The notes beneath the pieces are model-generated. The model made no database searches, was not told the DNA's origin, and saw nothing but the letters and a program-made list of their open reading frames with translations. Shown piece after piece: positions 23,863 through 32,174 of a stretch of DNA of 64,000 nucleotides (the stretch's first letter is position 1; each line of letters starts with the position of its first letter). Position numbers and translations under genes: made by a program. The stretch lies in contig NZ_BAAAKI010000002.1 of assembly GCF_039527675.1 (NCBI RefSeq), positions 62,001-126,000 of the forward strand, read 5' to 3'. Source of the stretch: Luteococcus sanguinis. GTDB lineage: Bacteria; Actinomycetota; Actinomycetes; Propionibacteriales; Propionibacteriaceae.

Positions 23863-25764
23863 ATGCAGCGCTCGGCACTGATCCTGCACCAGCTGGAGAG
23901 CTCGTTGTCCATTGCGCCCGAGTCCGTGGCCAGGTTGCTCGGGGTGGGGCAGCGGACGGTTGCCACCGAGGTCGCTGCCTTGAACAGCGCGCTGGGCGGC
24001 TGCGCGCAGGTGCGCCTGATCAACGGCCGCTACCGCTTGCGGGTCGCCGATGCCGTCGGGTTCGCGGAGGTTCGAGCGCAGCTCACCGGCCAGCGGGAAT
24101 CGTTCAACGACCCGCACCACCGGGTTGGGCACATCCTGGGGCAACTGGTTGTCAGCCCCGTCCCGGTGCGCATCGAGACCCTGGCCCGCGGCATGAATGT
24201 GGGACGCACCACGGTGACAGCCGATCTGGTCACGCTGCGGCGCCTGGTGGCGCCTCTCGGCGTGATCGTCGAGGGCAGACCACATGTGGGCCTGCAACTG
24301 GTCGGTAGCGAGCTGGCCATCCGGCTGGCCGTCCTGCGGCACGGATTCCGCGCCACCTATGGGAGCCATCCCCTTGCGCCGGCGCTGGTTGACGTCCTCG
24401 ACGACACCTGCGGCCGCTTCGGGTTCGATCCGGCTCTCGCCATGGAGCTGAGCCGCTGGCTGATCGTGAGCCTCGACCGCCAGACGGTCGGCCGCGAATT
24501 GACCGAGCTGCCCCCCACCCACCGCCGGCTCGAGGGCACCGAGGCGGCGGGCTTCGCGCAGGCCTTGGCCGATGGCGTCGCGGAGGCGACGGGACGTCCG
24601 TTCTCGCCCCAGGAGGTGCTCTTCCTCGCCATTCCGGCAGCGGGCCGGCGCACCACCTTGGGCGAGTCGAGTGACGACCACGATGACCAGCAGCAGGCCC
24701 GGGAGTTGGTCATCCTTATCCTGCAGCGGATCCGGGAACGCCTGGAGATCGACGTCCAGCCGGGTGAACTGCTGGGGGAGTTCACCCACCACCTCGGGTT
24801 CATGCTCAACCGACTCCGCTTCGGACTCCAGGTCGACTCCCCGCTGGACCTCACGGAGATGCGGGGCCGCTTCCCGCTGGCAGCCCAGATGGCGGCGATC
24901 GCCGCGGACGTCGTCCAGGCCGAGACGGGGCTCCAGATGGACGAGTCGGAGTTTGCCCTGGCGGCCACCTACTTCCAGGTCTTCCTCGACGACGAGGCAC
25001 AGCGCAGGCGGCGACCCTTCCGCATCGGCATCCACTCCCGCAGGGGTCCGGCTGCCGCGTCGCTGCTGCGGGGTCAACTGGCTCAGGCGCTCTCGGTGCC
25101 CACCGAGTATGTGATGGTCACCACGGCCGCCGACGTGGCCGACAAGGGGGTGGACCTGCTGGTGCGCTCACCCGGCAGCACCCTCGACACGGACGTGCCC
25201 ACCATCGAACTCGCGGAGCTCTTCGACCGCGGGGAGCTGATCCGGCGGTTGTCGCTGATGCACTTCCCCCACTTCGGCCCGCTGGTCGGCGAGCACGCCG
25301 AGGGGTCGATGCTGGTGCTCCTGCTGGACTCGGACCGCATCGTTTCGTTGCCGCCGGGTTGCGGACATCGCGATGCGGCCAGGGCCTTGGCGCAGCACCT
25401 GGTCTCGCTCGGTCAGGTGCCCCCGGCCTTCCCGTCGGTCCTCACCGAACGGCTCGACCACACCGAACCGGTGGTGATCGGGGACCGGCTGTTCTTCCCG
25501 CACGCCAGTGACCCGAAGGTCACCAGCGTCAGCTGTGCGCTGGGCATCGTCCCCGAGAACGAGTCGGGACCCCGTCGGGTCGTGTTCCTGATGGCGGTGC
25601 CCGAGAAGGACAACTACGACGACCGGATCCTCGTCCGTACCTACGAGGAGCTCATCCGGCTGGGCACCGACTCCCGACTGATGGACCGGCTCTGTGCCAT
25701 CACCAGCTATCCCGAGCTGCTCGGCCTGCTCGAGGACTTCCGTGACCACAACCAAGGAAAGTGA
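23863..25764 (+). CDS. PRD-containing BglG/MtlR-type transcriptional activator
   Basis: 633 aa from ATG 23863 (GAGGAGGGAG upstream). Order of domains: N-terminal winged HTH (SALILHQLESSLSIAPESVARLLGVGQRTVATEVAALN), a second HTH (RIETLARGMNVGRTTVTADLVTLRRL), two PRDs (PRD2 contains FTHHLGFMLNRLRFGL with the phosphorylatable His), an EIIB-like segment (FRIGIHSRRGPAAASLLRG) and a C-terminal EIIA-like domain (FFPHASDPKVTSVSCALG). PTS phosphorylation of such proteins by HPr and EII adjusts their activity. It is the first gene of the glucitol-type operon and only 1 nt before gutM, so it controls its own operon. Confidence 0.92.
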   Translation: MQRSALILHQLESSLSIAPESVARLLGVGQRTVATEVAALNSALGGCAQVRLINGRYRLRVADAVGFAEVRAQLTGQRESFNDPHHRVGHILGQLVVSPVPVRIETLARGMNVGRTTVTADLVTLRRLVAPLGVIVEGRPHVGLQLVGSELAIRLAVLRHGFRATYGSHPLAPALVDVLDDTCGRFGFDPALAMELSRWLIVSLDRQTVGRELTELPPTHRRLEGTEAAGFAQALADGVAEATGRPFSPQEVLFLAIPAAGRRTTLGESSDDHDDQQQARELVILILQRIRERLEIDVQPGELLGEFTHHLGFMLNRLRFGLQVDSPLDLTEMRGRFPLAAQMAAIAADVVQAETGLQMDESEFALAATYFQVFLDDEAQRRRRPFRIGIHSRRGPAAASLLRGQLAQALSVPTEYVMVTTAADVADKGVDLLVRSPGSTLDTDVPTIELAELFDRGELIRRLSLMHFPHFGPLVGEHAEGSMLVLLLDSDRIVSLPPGCGHRDAARALAQHLVSLGQVPPAFPSVLTERLDHTEPVVIGDRLFFPHASDPKVTSVSCALGIVPENESGPRRVVFLMAVPEKDNYDDRILVRTYEELIRLGTDSRLMDRLCAITSYPELLGLLEDFRDHNQGK

Positions 25765-25765
25765 C

Positions 25766-26212
25766 ATGTTCTGGACACTCATGATCGCCTTCGCGATCTT
25801 CTACATCCTCCAGATGGTGCTGTCGATCCGCCAGGCCACCCACTACACCAAGCAGTACGGCGCGATGCGGCGCCGCGGGCGGGTGGCGATCGGCAAGCAG
25901 AAGAACCTGCTGTTCAGCGGCGCGATCGTGATGTTCCTCATCGACGACGACGACGTGGTGGTGGAGGGCTCCCGGCTCAACGGCGTCACCGTGTTCTCCC
26001 GGTTCCGTCCTCTCGAGGGGTGCGCTGGGGTGTCGATCCGTGACGTGGACGCCCTGGCCGACCGTCGCCACCCCAAGAGCGTGCGCCAGGCGATCGCCAA
26101 CGCGCGGCACAACTTCATGGTGGTCTCCGAAGGTCTGGTTCCCGAGGAACCGCCGGGCCCGATCACCCGCCTTCTCAACCGTTCCCCCCGCACGGGCCCC
26201 GTCACCGCCTGA
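25766..26212 (+). CDS. gutM: GutM-family glucitol operon activator
   Basis: 148 aa. One N-terminal transmembrane helix (MFWTLMIAFAIFYILQMVLS) followed by a cytosolic domain with the GutM motif QYGAMRRRGRVAIGKQKNLL and VVSEGL near the end. GutM (SrlM in E. coli) co-activates the glucitol operon. The ATG lies 1 nt after the stop of the PRD regulator, and GGAAAGTGAC provides the binding site. The last 20 residues are Pro/Arg-rich and not conserved. Confidence 0.88.
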   Translation: MFWTLMIAFAIFYILQMVLSIRQATHYTKQYGAMRRRGRVAIGKQKNLLFSGAIVMFLIDDDDVVVEGSRLNGVTVFSRFRPLEGCAGVSIRDVDALADRRHPKSVRQAIANARHNFMVVSEGLVPEEPPGPITRLLNRSPRTGPVTA

Positions 26213-26244
26213 CCCGGCCCGCATCTCACGAGAAAGGAAAGACC

Positions 26245-26796
26245 GTGCACTATTTCACAGACTCAGCCACGTGGTTCATCGGCTTGTTCCGAGCCGGCGG
26301 CGAGACCTTCATCGGATGGATGACCGGCATCGTCCCGTTGGTGCTGATGCTGCTCATCGCGATGAACTCCCTGATCCAGATGATCGGTGAGGACAAGATC
26401 AACAGGCTCGCGCGGCGTGCCTCCGGCAACCCGGTGAGCCGCTACCTGGTGCTGCCCTTCCTGGGCTTCTTCATGCTGGCCAACCCGATGGGCTTCACCC
26501 TGGGCCGCTTCCTGCCCGAGAAGTACAAGCCCAGCTACTACGCCAGTGGCGCCCAGTTCTGCCACACCTCGAGCGGCATCTTCCCGCACATCAACGCCGG
26601 TGAGCTGTTCATCTGGCTGGGCATCGCCAAGGGCATCGAGCAGCTCGGGCTGAACAGCGCCGAGCTGGCCCTGCGATACCTGGTGCTGGGCGTCGTGCTC
26701 AACTTCCTCGGTGGCTGGGTCACCGACTTCATCACCCCCTGGGTCGCCAAGCAGCAGGGCGTCACCCTCTCCAGCGAAGTGAAGGTGCAGGCATGA
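26245..26796 (+). CDS. srlA: PTS glucitol/sorbitol-type EIIC component
   Basis: 183 aa from the GTG at 26245, preceded by GAAAGGAAAG. This is the short glucitol EIIC (EIIC2) type with about four transmembrane segments. Family text includes LIQMIGEDKINRLARRASGNPVSRYLVLPFLGFFMLANPM and SYYASGAQFCHTSSGIFPHINAGELFIWLGIA. It forms the channel together with the membrane part of the EIIB protein encoded next. Stop and next start overlap (ATGA at 26793-26796). Confidence 0.94.
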   Translation: MHYFTDSATWFIGLFRAGGETFIGWMTGIVPLVLMLLIAMNSLIQMIGEDKINRLARRASGNPVSRYLVLPFLGFFMLANPMGFTLGRFLPEKYKPSYYASGAQFCHTSSGIFPHINAGELFIWLGIAKGIEQLGLNSAELALRYLVLGVVLNFLGGWVTDFITPWVAKQQGVTLSSEVKVQA

Positions 26797-27821
26797 GCGA
26801 GTACCGCAGCGTCGTCATCGACAAGGGCGCCGGCGGTTGGGGTGGCCCGATCCGGGTCGACCTCACCGAGGAGCGCAACAAGATCGTCTACATCGTCGGT
26901 GGCGGGCAGAAGCCCGCGGTCGTCGACCGGCTGGTCGAGCTGACCGGCGGCGAGGCCGTCAACGGCTTCCAGACCTCCGTGCCGGACGAGCAGATCGCCG
27001 TGGCCGTCATCGACTGTGGGGGAACCCTGCGGTGCGGCATCTACCCGAAGAAGAACATCCCGACGGTGAACGTGATGCCGACTGGCAAGACCGGGCCCCT
27101 GGCCCAGTTCATCCGCGAGGACATCTACGTCTCCGCGGTCACCAGTGAGCAGGTCCATCCCGCTGACGCCAGCGCGGCCCCGGTTGCTCCGGCCGCTGCT
27201 GACGATTCGCTGGCCGGCGCGACGAGCACCACGTCCAAGCCCACCTTCACCGCTGGCAAGAAGGTCTCCGAGACCCTCGCGGAGCAGAAGAAGCAGGGCA
27301 TCTTGATGAAGATCGGACTGGGCGCCGGTCGTGTGGTGGCCATCTTCTACCAGGCCGGACGCGACGCCATCCAGACCATGATCAACACGATCCTGCCGTT
27401 CATGGCCTTCATCTCCATGCTCATCGGCATCATCAACGCCTCCGGCTTCGGCGAGTGGTTCACCCACTTCCTGACCCCACTGGCTGGCTCCGGCTGGGGT
27501 CTCATGGTGCTGGGCTTCATCTGCTCGCTGCCCTTCCTGTCGCCGCTGCTCGGCCCCGGTGCGGTCATCGGGCAGATCATCGGCACCCTGATCGGCGTCG
27601 AGATCGGCAAGGGCAATGTCGCACCGCACCTCGCGCTGCCGGCCTTGTTCGCGATCAACACCCAGAACGCCTGCGACTTCATCCCGGTGGGCCTCGGACT
27701 GGCCGAGGCGGATCCGGAGACGGTAGAGGTGGGTGTTCCTGCGGTGCTGTACTCCCGCTTCCTCAACGGCGTCCCGCGCGTCGCCATCGCCTGGCTGGCC
27801 AGCGCCGGCCTGTACTCCTGA
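26793..27821 (+). CDS. srlE: PTS glucitol/sorbitol-type EIIBC component
   Basis: 342 aa. The N-terminal EIIB domain (RSVVIDKGAGGWGGPIRV; AVIDCGGTLRCGIYPKKNIPTVNV) offers the phospho-accepting Cys in VIDCGG. A Ser/Ala/Thr linker (about residues 120-155) follows, then the membrane part (QTMINTILPFMAFISMLIGI, WGLMVLGFICSLPFLSPLLGPGAVIG, LALPALFAINTQNACDFIPVGLGLAEA). It receives phosphate from EIIA and passes it to the polyol during transport. Twelve nucleotides separate it from the EIIA gene. Confidence 0.94.
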   Translation: MSEYRSVVIDKGAGGWGGPIRVDLTEERNKIVYIVGGGQKPAVVDRLVELTGGEAVNGFQTSVPDEQIAVAVIDCGGTLRCGIYPKKNIPTVNVMPTGKTGPLAQFIREDIYVSAVTSEQVHPADASAAPVAPAAADDSLAGATSTTSKPTFTAGKKVSETLAEQKKQGILMKIGLGAGRVVAIFYQAGRDAIQTMINTILPFMAFISMLIGIINASGFGEWFTHFLTPLAGSGWGLMVLGFICSLPFLSPLLGPGAVIGQIIGTLIGVEIGKGNVAPHLALPALFAINTQNACDFIPVGLGLAEADPETVEVGVPAVLYSRFLNGVPRVAIAWLASAGLYS

Positions 27822-27833
27822 CAGGGGCTCGAC

Positions 27834-28199
27834 ATGACAGAGATCTTCCGTACCACCGTCACCGATGCCGGCGAACAGGCCGGTACCTTCATCGCCGACG
27901 GGCTGTTCGTCACCTTTGGCCAGGGAGTCCCTGATTCGCTCAAGGACTTCTGCTTCATCATCGAGATGAATCCGGTCGAGCAGCCCCTGGCCGTGGGGCA
28001 GAACCTGCTGGTGGATGGGGTTTCCTACCCCATCACGGCCGTGGGCGAGGCTGCCCACAAGAATCTGGAGGGGCTCGGCCATGTGACGGTCAACGTCACC
28101 GGCGGTGACACGGCCGGTCTGGCCGGAGCCATCCACATCGACTGTGCCGGCAACCCGCCCCAGCTCCAGGTGGGCAGCGTGTTGACGATCGAGTCATGA
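27834..28199 (+). CDS. srlB: PTS glucitol/sorbitol-type EIIA component
   Basis: 121 aa, the expected length. Begins MTEIFRTTVTDAGEQAGTFI and contains VTFGQGVPDSLKDFCFIIEM and GHVTVNVTGGD. The phosphorylated His is most likely His43-type equivalents around GEAAHKNLEGLGHVTV. It relays phosphate from HPr to the EIIB domain. The stop overlaps the following dehydrogenase start (ATGA, 28196-28199). Confidence 0.93.
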   Translation: MTEIFRTTVTDAGEQAGTFIADGLFVTFGQGVPDSLKDFCFIIEMNPVEQPLAVGQNLLVDGVSYPITAVGEAAHKNLEGLGHVTVNVTGGDTAGLAGAIHIDCAGNPPQLQVGSVLTIES

Positions 28200-29347
28200 C
28201 CGAGGACGCAGTGAACCTGCCGATGGTCCCGGCCCCCATGCGGGGGTCGGGCCATCGGCCTGTGCTGCGGGAGCTGGCGCCGGTGGTGCGTGGCCTGTTG
28301 TCGGGCGAGGCCAGGGTGACGCTGCGTACCGTGGCGGTGGACGCCGTGCCCGCCGATGGCTGCTGGACGCCCACCGTCGAGCTGCCCCGCGAGGCAGGTG
28401 AGGGGCTGGTCGTCTCCGACGGGCTCATCGCGGCGCTGCGCGACCAGCTTCCCGCCCAACTCCCGGCCGGCATCCGGCTCGGTGATCTGGGCGGCTTCCT
28501 GGTCGAGGCCGAACCGGGCCACACCCGTCTCCAGGGCCGCCTGGCGTTGGTCACCGGAGCCGCCCAGGGCTTCGGCCTGCAGATCGCCACCCAGCTGGCC
28601 GCCCTGGGCTGCCGGGTCGCCCTCGCCGACGTGAACCAGACCGGTGTCGAGCAGGCCACGCGAGAACTGGCCGCCGCCCATGGCGAGGATCGCGTCCTGC
28701 CGCTCACCGTGGACGTTGCCGACCCCGACTCGTTCAAAGAGGCCGTGGCCCAGCTCGTCGACGCATGGGGCGGCCTTGACCTGCTGGTGAGCAATGCCGG
28801 GGTGGTGCGGGCTGGATCCGTGTCGGAACTGTCCTGCGCAGACTTCGACCTGGTCACCCGCGTCAACTACCGCGGCTACTTCGTGGCCGCCCGCACGGTG
28901 GCCCCGGTGATGGCCGCCCAGCACCGGGCCCAACCGGCGCTGTGGTCGGACATCGTCGAGGTGAACTCGAAGTCGGGCCTGGCCGGATCGAAGCGGAACT
29001 TCGCCTACGCCGGGAGCAAGTTCGGCGGTATCGGCCTCACCCAGTCGTTCGCCCTCGAACTGGTCGACGATGGCATCAAGGTCAACGCCGTGTGCCCCGG
29101 CAACTACCTGGACGGTCCACTGTGGACGGATCCGCAGCGCGGACTGCTCGTCCAGTACCTGGCGGCAGGCAAGGTCCCCGGCGCGAGGTCGGTGGACGAC
29201 GTGCGACGCCACTACGAGCAGCAGGTGCCGATGGGGCGTGGCTGCCGACCGGCGGACGTGGTTCGAGCCATCTGCTACTGCATCGAACAGGACTACGAGA
29301 CCGGTCAGGCCATCCCGGTGACGGGCGGCCAGACCATGCTGAACTGA
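28196..29347 (+). CDS. srlD: SDR polyol-phosphate dehydrogenase (sorbitol-6-phosphate 2-dehydrogenase-like) with N-terminal extension
   Basis: 383 aa, about 110 residues longer than ordinary SrlD. The SDR core begins near residue 117: GRLALVTGAAQGFGLQIATQL (cofactor loop), LDLLVSNAGVV, VEVNSKSGLAGSK (catalytic Ser), then FAYAGSKFGGIGL (Tyr-x-x-x-Lys). The C-terminal PGNYLDGPLW and AIPVTGGQTMLN fit the family. It should oxidise an imported polyol 6-phosphate to a ketose phosphate such as fructose 6-phosphate with NAD+. The extension (RELAPVVRGLLSGEARVTLR) has no motif that I recognise. Overlaps srlB by 4 nt. Confidence 0.87.
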   Translation: MTEDAVNLPMVPAPMRGSGHRPVLRELAPVVRGLLSGEARVTLRTVAVDAVPADGCWTPTVELPREAGEGLVVSDGLIAALRDQLPAQLPAGIRLGDLGGFLVEAEPGHTRLQGRLALVTGAAQGFGLQIATQLAALGCRVALADVNQTGVEQATRELAAAHGEDRVLPLTVDVADPDSFKEAVAQLVDAWGGLDLLVSNAGVVRAGSVSELSCADFDLVTRVNYRGYFVAARTVAPVMAAQHRAQPALWSDIVEVNSKSGLAGSKRNFAYAGSKFGGIGLTQSFALELVDDGIKVNAVCPGNYLDGPLWTDPQRGLLVQYLAAGKVPGARSVDDVRRHYEQQVPMGRGCRPADVVRAICYCIEQDYETGQAIPVTGGQTMLN

Positions 29348-29413
29348 CCTGCCCAGACCCCTTGGGTCGAGGGCGACGCACAAGCCCGTCCGCTGGCGGG
29401 TGGAGGAGGAAAC

Positions 29414-30100
29414 ATGAGCAACACCACCGTCGCGCCGGGCCAGCCGGTGCCGATCCGCATCTTCGTCGACTCCGCGGTGCGGGCGGAGGCCGAACCGTGG
29501 CTTGCCACCGGGATCGCGCACGGCCTGACCACCAACCCGACCCTGCTCAAGCGCGCCGGGTTGCGGCTGTCCGACATCGCGGAGGTGGCCCAGTGGGCCG
29601 GTGCTGAGGGACGGGAGGTCTGCTTCCAGCTGTGGGGCGAGACGGTCGAGGAGCAGTACGCGGCCGCCATGCGGCTCCGAGAGATCTGCGAGCACGCCAC
29701 CATGAAGGTGCCGGTGACGCCGGTCGGCGCCACCGTGATCCAGCGCCTGCACGCGCAGGGTGTCCCGGTGCTGATGACTGCGGTGTACAGCGCCACCCAG
29801 GTAACCATCGCCTCCGCCATGGGGGTGCGGTACCTGGCGCCCTACTTCAACCGCATGCAGCTGGCCGGACGTGACGCGCTGGAGCAGATCCGCGCGATGA
29901 CTTCCGCCGTCCCGCAGGACGGATTGGGCCCGCTGGTAATGGCGGCCTCGGTCAAGAGTGCCGACCAGGTGATGCAGTTGGTGGGAGCCGGGGTGCGGGT
30001 GTTCACGTTGCCGCCGGCGGTCATCGCGGAGCTGTTCGACGACGAACTGACCACCCGAGCGGTGGCCGACTTCGCCGCCGACATGGCCGACGTCCTGTGA
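29414..30100 (+). CDS. Transaldolase-family (fructose-6-phosphate aldolase-like) protein
   Basis: 228 aa, the short transaldolase class that includes fructose-6-phosphate aldolase. Clear elements: IRIFVDSAVRAE, HGLTTNPTLLKRAGL, the Schiff-base Lys in ATMKVPVTPVGA, VYSATQVTIASAMGVRYLAPYFNRM and VMAASVKSADQVMQL. It starts 66 nt after the dehydrogenase with GGAGGA upstream. In this operon it could split or rearrange the ketose phosphate made by the dehydrogenase. Transaldolase-like and aldolase activities cannot be told apart here. Confidence 0.85.
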   Translation: MSNTTVAPGQPVPIRIFVDSAVRAEAEPWLATGIAHGLTTNPTLLKRAGLRLSDIAEVAQWAGAEGREVCFQLWGETVEEQYAAAMRLREICEHATMKVPVTPVGATVIQRLHAQGVPVLMTAVYSATQVTIASAMGVRYLAPYFNRMQLAGRDALEQIRAMTSAVPQDGLGPLVMAASVKSADQVMQLVGAGVRVFTLPPAVIAELFDDELTTRAVADFAADMADVL

Positions 30101-30147
30101 AAGGTTGCCTGCGGGCCGCGGGTGCCAGGCGCCAGGCAGCGCAGTTC

Positions 30148-30275
30148 AGGGCTGGTGCACCGCCGCCGCCGACGGTGCCGACCAAGGCGAACTGGGACCC
30201 GCCGGTGAACATCAGCAGGCCCAGTGCCTGGGTCTGGGCCCGAGAGACCGGCGGCCACCGACAGGGCGCGTCCGG
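30148..30275 (-). pseudogene. azlC gene fragment
   Basis: On the minus strand this reads SRAQTQALGLLMFTGGSQFA, then LVGTVGGGGAPAL, nearly the same as residues 33-65 of the intact AzlC encoded at 21103-21765. The DNA match covers about 100 bp at high identity, with weaker similarity continuing to about 30275. There is no start, and the reading frame is broken on both sides. It lies 48 nt after the aldolase-like gene and before the ribF promoter, so the polyol island is bracketed by azlC sequences in the same orientation. Confidence 0.85.
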
Positions 30276-30310
30276 TGACGCTCTGCTGTCCACCGATGGC
30301 GACGCCGCCC

Positions 30311-30316
30311 TAGACT
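30311..30316 (+). promoter_or_regulatory. -10 box of ribF
   Basis: TAGACT lies 29 nt before the ribF GTG, with GGAGGAGAGG between. Confidence 0.5.
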
Positions 30317-30345
30317 CATCCGCGCAGCAGGAGGAGAGGAAGACC

Positions 30346-31233
30346 GTGGCCAAGTCCATCGTGGTGATCGGCAATTTCGACGGGGTGCACACCGGCCACG
30401 CCGAGCTGTTGCAGCACGCGCAGTCCCTGGACCCCGAACTCCCCATCATGGTGGTCACCTTCTGGCCGCACCCGATGGCCGTCCTGCGCCCCGGTCGTCA
30501 GCCCAAGCTGCTCGGCGACCTCACCGACCGGATCGAGCTGCTCAAGCGCGCCGGTGCCCGCGAGGTGCGCGTCGTCCAGTTCACCCGTGACGTCTCGGTC
30601 TGGAGCCCGGACGAGTTCGTGGACCGCATCATCGCGCCGCTGGACCCGGCCTGGGTCGTCGTCGGCGAGAACTTCCGTTACGGCTACCGCGCCGCCGGAA
30701 CGGCCGATACGCTGCGAGCCTCAGGCCAGGGACGTTTCCAGGTCGAGGCCGTCCAGCTGGTGCAGGTGGACGGGGAGAGCACCTGCTCGACCCGCATCCG
30801 TGCTGCCCTAGAAGAGGGTGACGTCGAGACCGCTGCCCGGCACTTGGGGCGTCCTTTCCGCGTCCGCGGCGTCGTCGTCGTGGGCGACCAGCGCGGACGT
30901 GACCTGGGCTTCCCGACCGCCAACCTGCCGGTCTCGGACGAGATGGCGGTCCCGGCGGACGGCGTCTACGCGGGCTGGCTCACGCCCCTCGTCCCGGGCG
31001 GCGAGCGGATGCCGGCGGCGATCAGCGTCGGCACCAACCCGACCTTCAATGGCATGGAACGTCGCGTCGAGACCTACGTGCTCGACCGGGACGACCTGCA
31101 GCTCTACGGCGTCGAGATCGCCGTCGACTTCGTCAGCCGGATCCGTGGGCAGGTCGCCTTCACCGGGATCGAGGCACTGGTCGAGCAGATGACCCGCGAC
31201 GTCGACCAGATCCGCGACCTGCTGTCGCGCTGA
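30346..31233 (+). CDS. ribF: Bifunctional riboflavin kinase/FAD synthetase
   Basis: 295 aa from GTG 30346 (MAKSIVVIGNFDGVHTGHAELL). The N-terminal nucleotidyltransferase domain shows the HxGH motif in GNFDGVHTGH, VVTFWPHPMAV, VVGENFRYGYRAAGT and STRIRAALEEGDVETAARHLGRPF. The C-terminal flavokinase domain has DQRGRDLGFPTANL, DGVYAGWL and SVGTNPTFNG. It makes FMN and then FAD. The intact gene has its own TAGACT promoter after the polyol island and a bidirectional hairpin terminator downstream. Confidence 0.97.
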   Translation: MAKSIVVIGNFDGVHTGHAELLQHAQSLDPELPIMVVTFWPHPMAVLRPGRQPKLLGDLTDRIELLKRAGAREVRVVQFTRDVSVWSPDEFVDRIIAPLDPAWVVVGENFRYGYRAAGTADTLRASGQGRFQVEAVQLVQVDGESTCSTRIRAALEEGDVETAARHLGRPFRVRGVVVVGDQRGRDLGFPTANLPVSDEMAVPADGVYAGWLTPLVPGGERMPAAISVGTNPTFNGMERRVETYVLDRDDLQLYGVEIAVDFVSRIRGQVAFTGIEALVEQMTRDVDQIRDLLSR

Positions 31234-31269
31234 CTGCCCGCGTACGAAGGCTTGGCCACGTTGCCAAGA

Positions 31270-31312
31270 CGAACGCCCCGACCGGAATCAATCCGGGCGG
31301 GGCGTCTTCGTC
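31270..31312. terminator. Bidirectional terminator between ribF and a GNAT gene
   Basis: Left arm ACGCCCCGACCGG (31274-31286) pairs with the right arm CCGGGCGGGGCGT (31293-31306) across AATCAAT with one mismatch. Outer GACGA/TCGTC arms extend it to about 31312. It lies between the convergent ribF and GNAT genes, so it can serve both. Confidence 0.75.
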
Positions 31313-31337
31313 ATGCGCGCGTCGTGCCTGGGGGTGG

Positions 31338-31832
31338 TCAGGCCGTGAGCGACTTCTGGTAGATCGCGTAGTGGTTGCTCACCTGGGAGGGGTCGACCAC
31401 CTGGTGGGTGTCGGGGTCGTCCACGAAGAGGTGGTTGCCGGTGGGGGAGTAGCCACGGTTGAGGAAGAGCGCCAGCGCGCGTCCGTTGTTCGGGTCGACC
31501 GCGAGGAAAACCTCCTTGTGGCCGGCCTCGGCGGCCTTGTCCTCGAGCCAGGTGAACAGTTCCTGGCCAGCGCCGTGGCGGCGGGCCTCGGGAACGACCC
31601 ACAGGTTCTTGACCTCGGGGTGCAGTTCGTTGTCGACGAAGTCCAGGTAGCCCATGCCGACGACCTCGTCGTCGAGGGTGGCGACGGCCAGCAGGCCCGT
31701 GCCAGCGGTCATTTCGTCGAAGCGCTTCTGTGCCAGCTTCTGCTCGGGGCGGGGCTCGATCTGGCCGAGGGCGGACAGGTCCGCGTCCTCCGCCTGGCGA
31801 ATGACGAGTCCCTGTGCGGGGGTCGGTGTCAT
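31338..31832 (-). CDS. GNAT family N-acetyltransferase
   Basis: 164 aa with a single GNAT fold. The N-terminus LVIRQAEDADLSALGQIEP leads into strand 4, VKNLWVVPEARRHGAGQELF, whose RRHGAG loop binds acetyl-CoA pyrophosphate. The end has LAVDPNNGRALALFLNRGYSPTGNHLF, another family hallmark. The acceptor is unknown. It is transcribed towards ribF from a region that also contains the divergent rpsO promoter. AGGAGT lies 5 nt before the ATG. Confidence 0.87.
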   Translation of the reverse strand: MTPTPAQGLVIRQAEDADLSALGQIEPRPEQKLAQKRFDEMTAGTGLLAVATLDDEVVGMGYLDFVDNELHPEVKNLWVVPEARRHGAGQELFTWLEDKAAEAGHKEVFLAVDPNNGRALALFLNRGYSPTGNHLFVDDPDTHQVVDPSQVSNHYAIYQKSLTA

Positions 31833-32070
31833 CTAGGTACTCCTTCCTGGCATGTGGCGCCAGTCAATCACGGCCATGCAAACACAAGGTGAATGACTGA
31901 TCGCTGAGACGATCGTCCCAAACCGGGCGGGCGTCGGGACCGCGAGAAGCGGCCCGATGTGGTCGAAATGTGTCCGACGCCCGCGGACGTGCACCCATTT
32001 CGCCCGGATCCGGGCGATGTCGTCACGGACCTCGACGGACGACGATTCGCCCGTTCGTGTGACCGGCTGG

Positions 32071-32076
32071 TAGTCT
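32071..32076 (+). promoter_or_regulatory. -10 box of rpsO
   Basis: TAGTCT about 100 nt before the rpsO start. The long leader may carry S15 autoregulation, which is known in other bacteria; I did not identify a defined structure. Confidence 0.4.
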
Positions 32077-32174
32077 CGTCCAGTTGCCGTTTGATCGGCC
32101 GCGGCCCCCAAAGAGCCCCCACTGCACCAGCACGGGGGCGCCGCGCAACGGGAAACCGAGAGGAGAGCACCGTC

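Noticed and set aside
30097..30345. An upstream extension of ribF starting at 30097
   Set aside because: The extra residues read through the antisense of an azlC fragment; GTG 30346 gives the proper RibF N-terminus and has a ribosome binding site.
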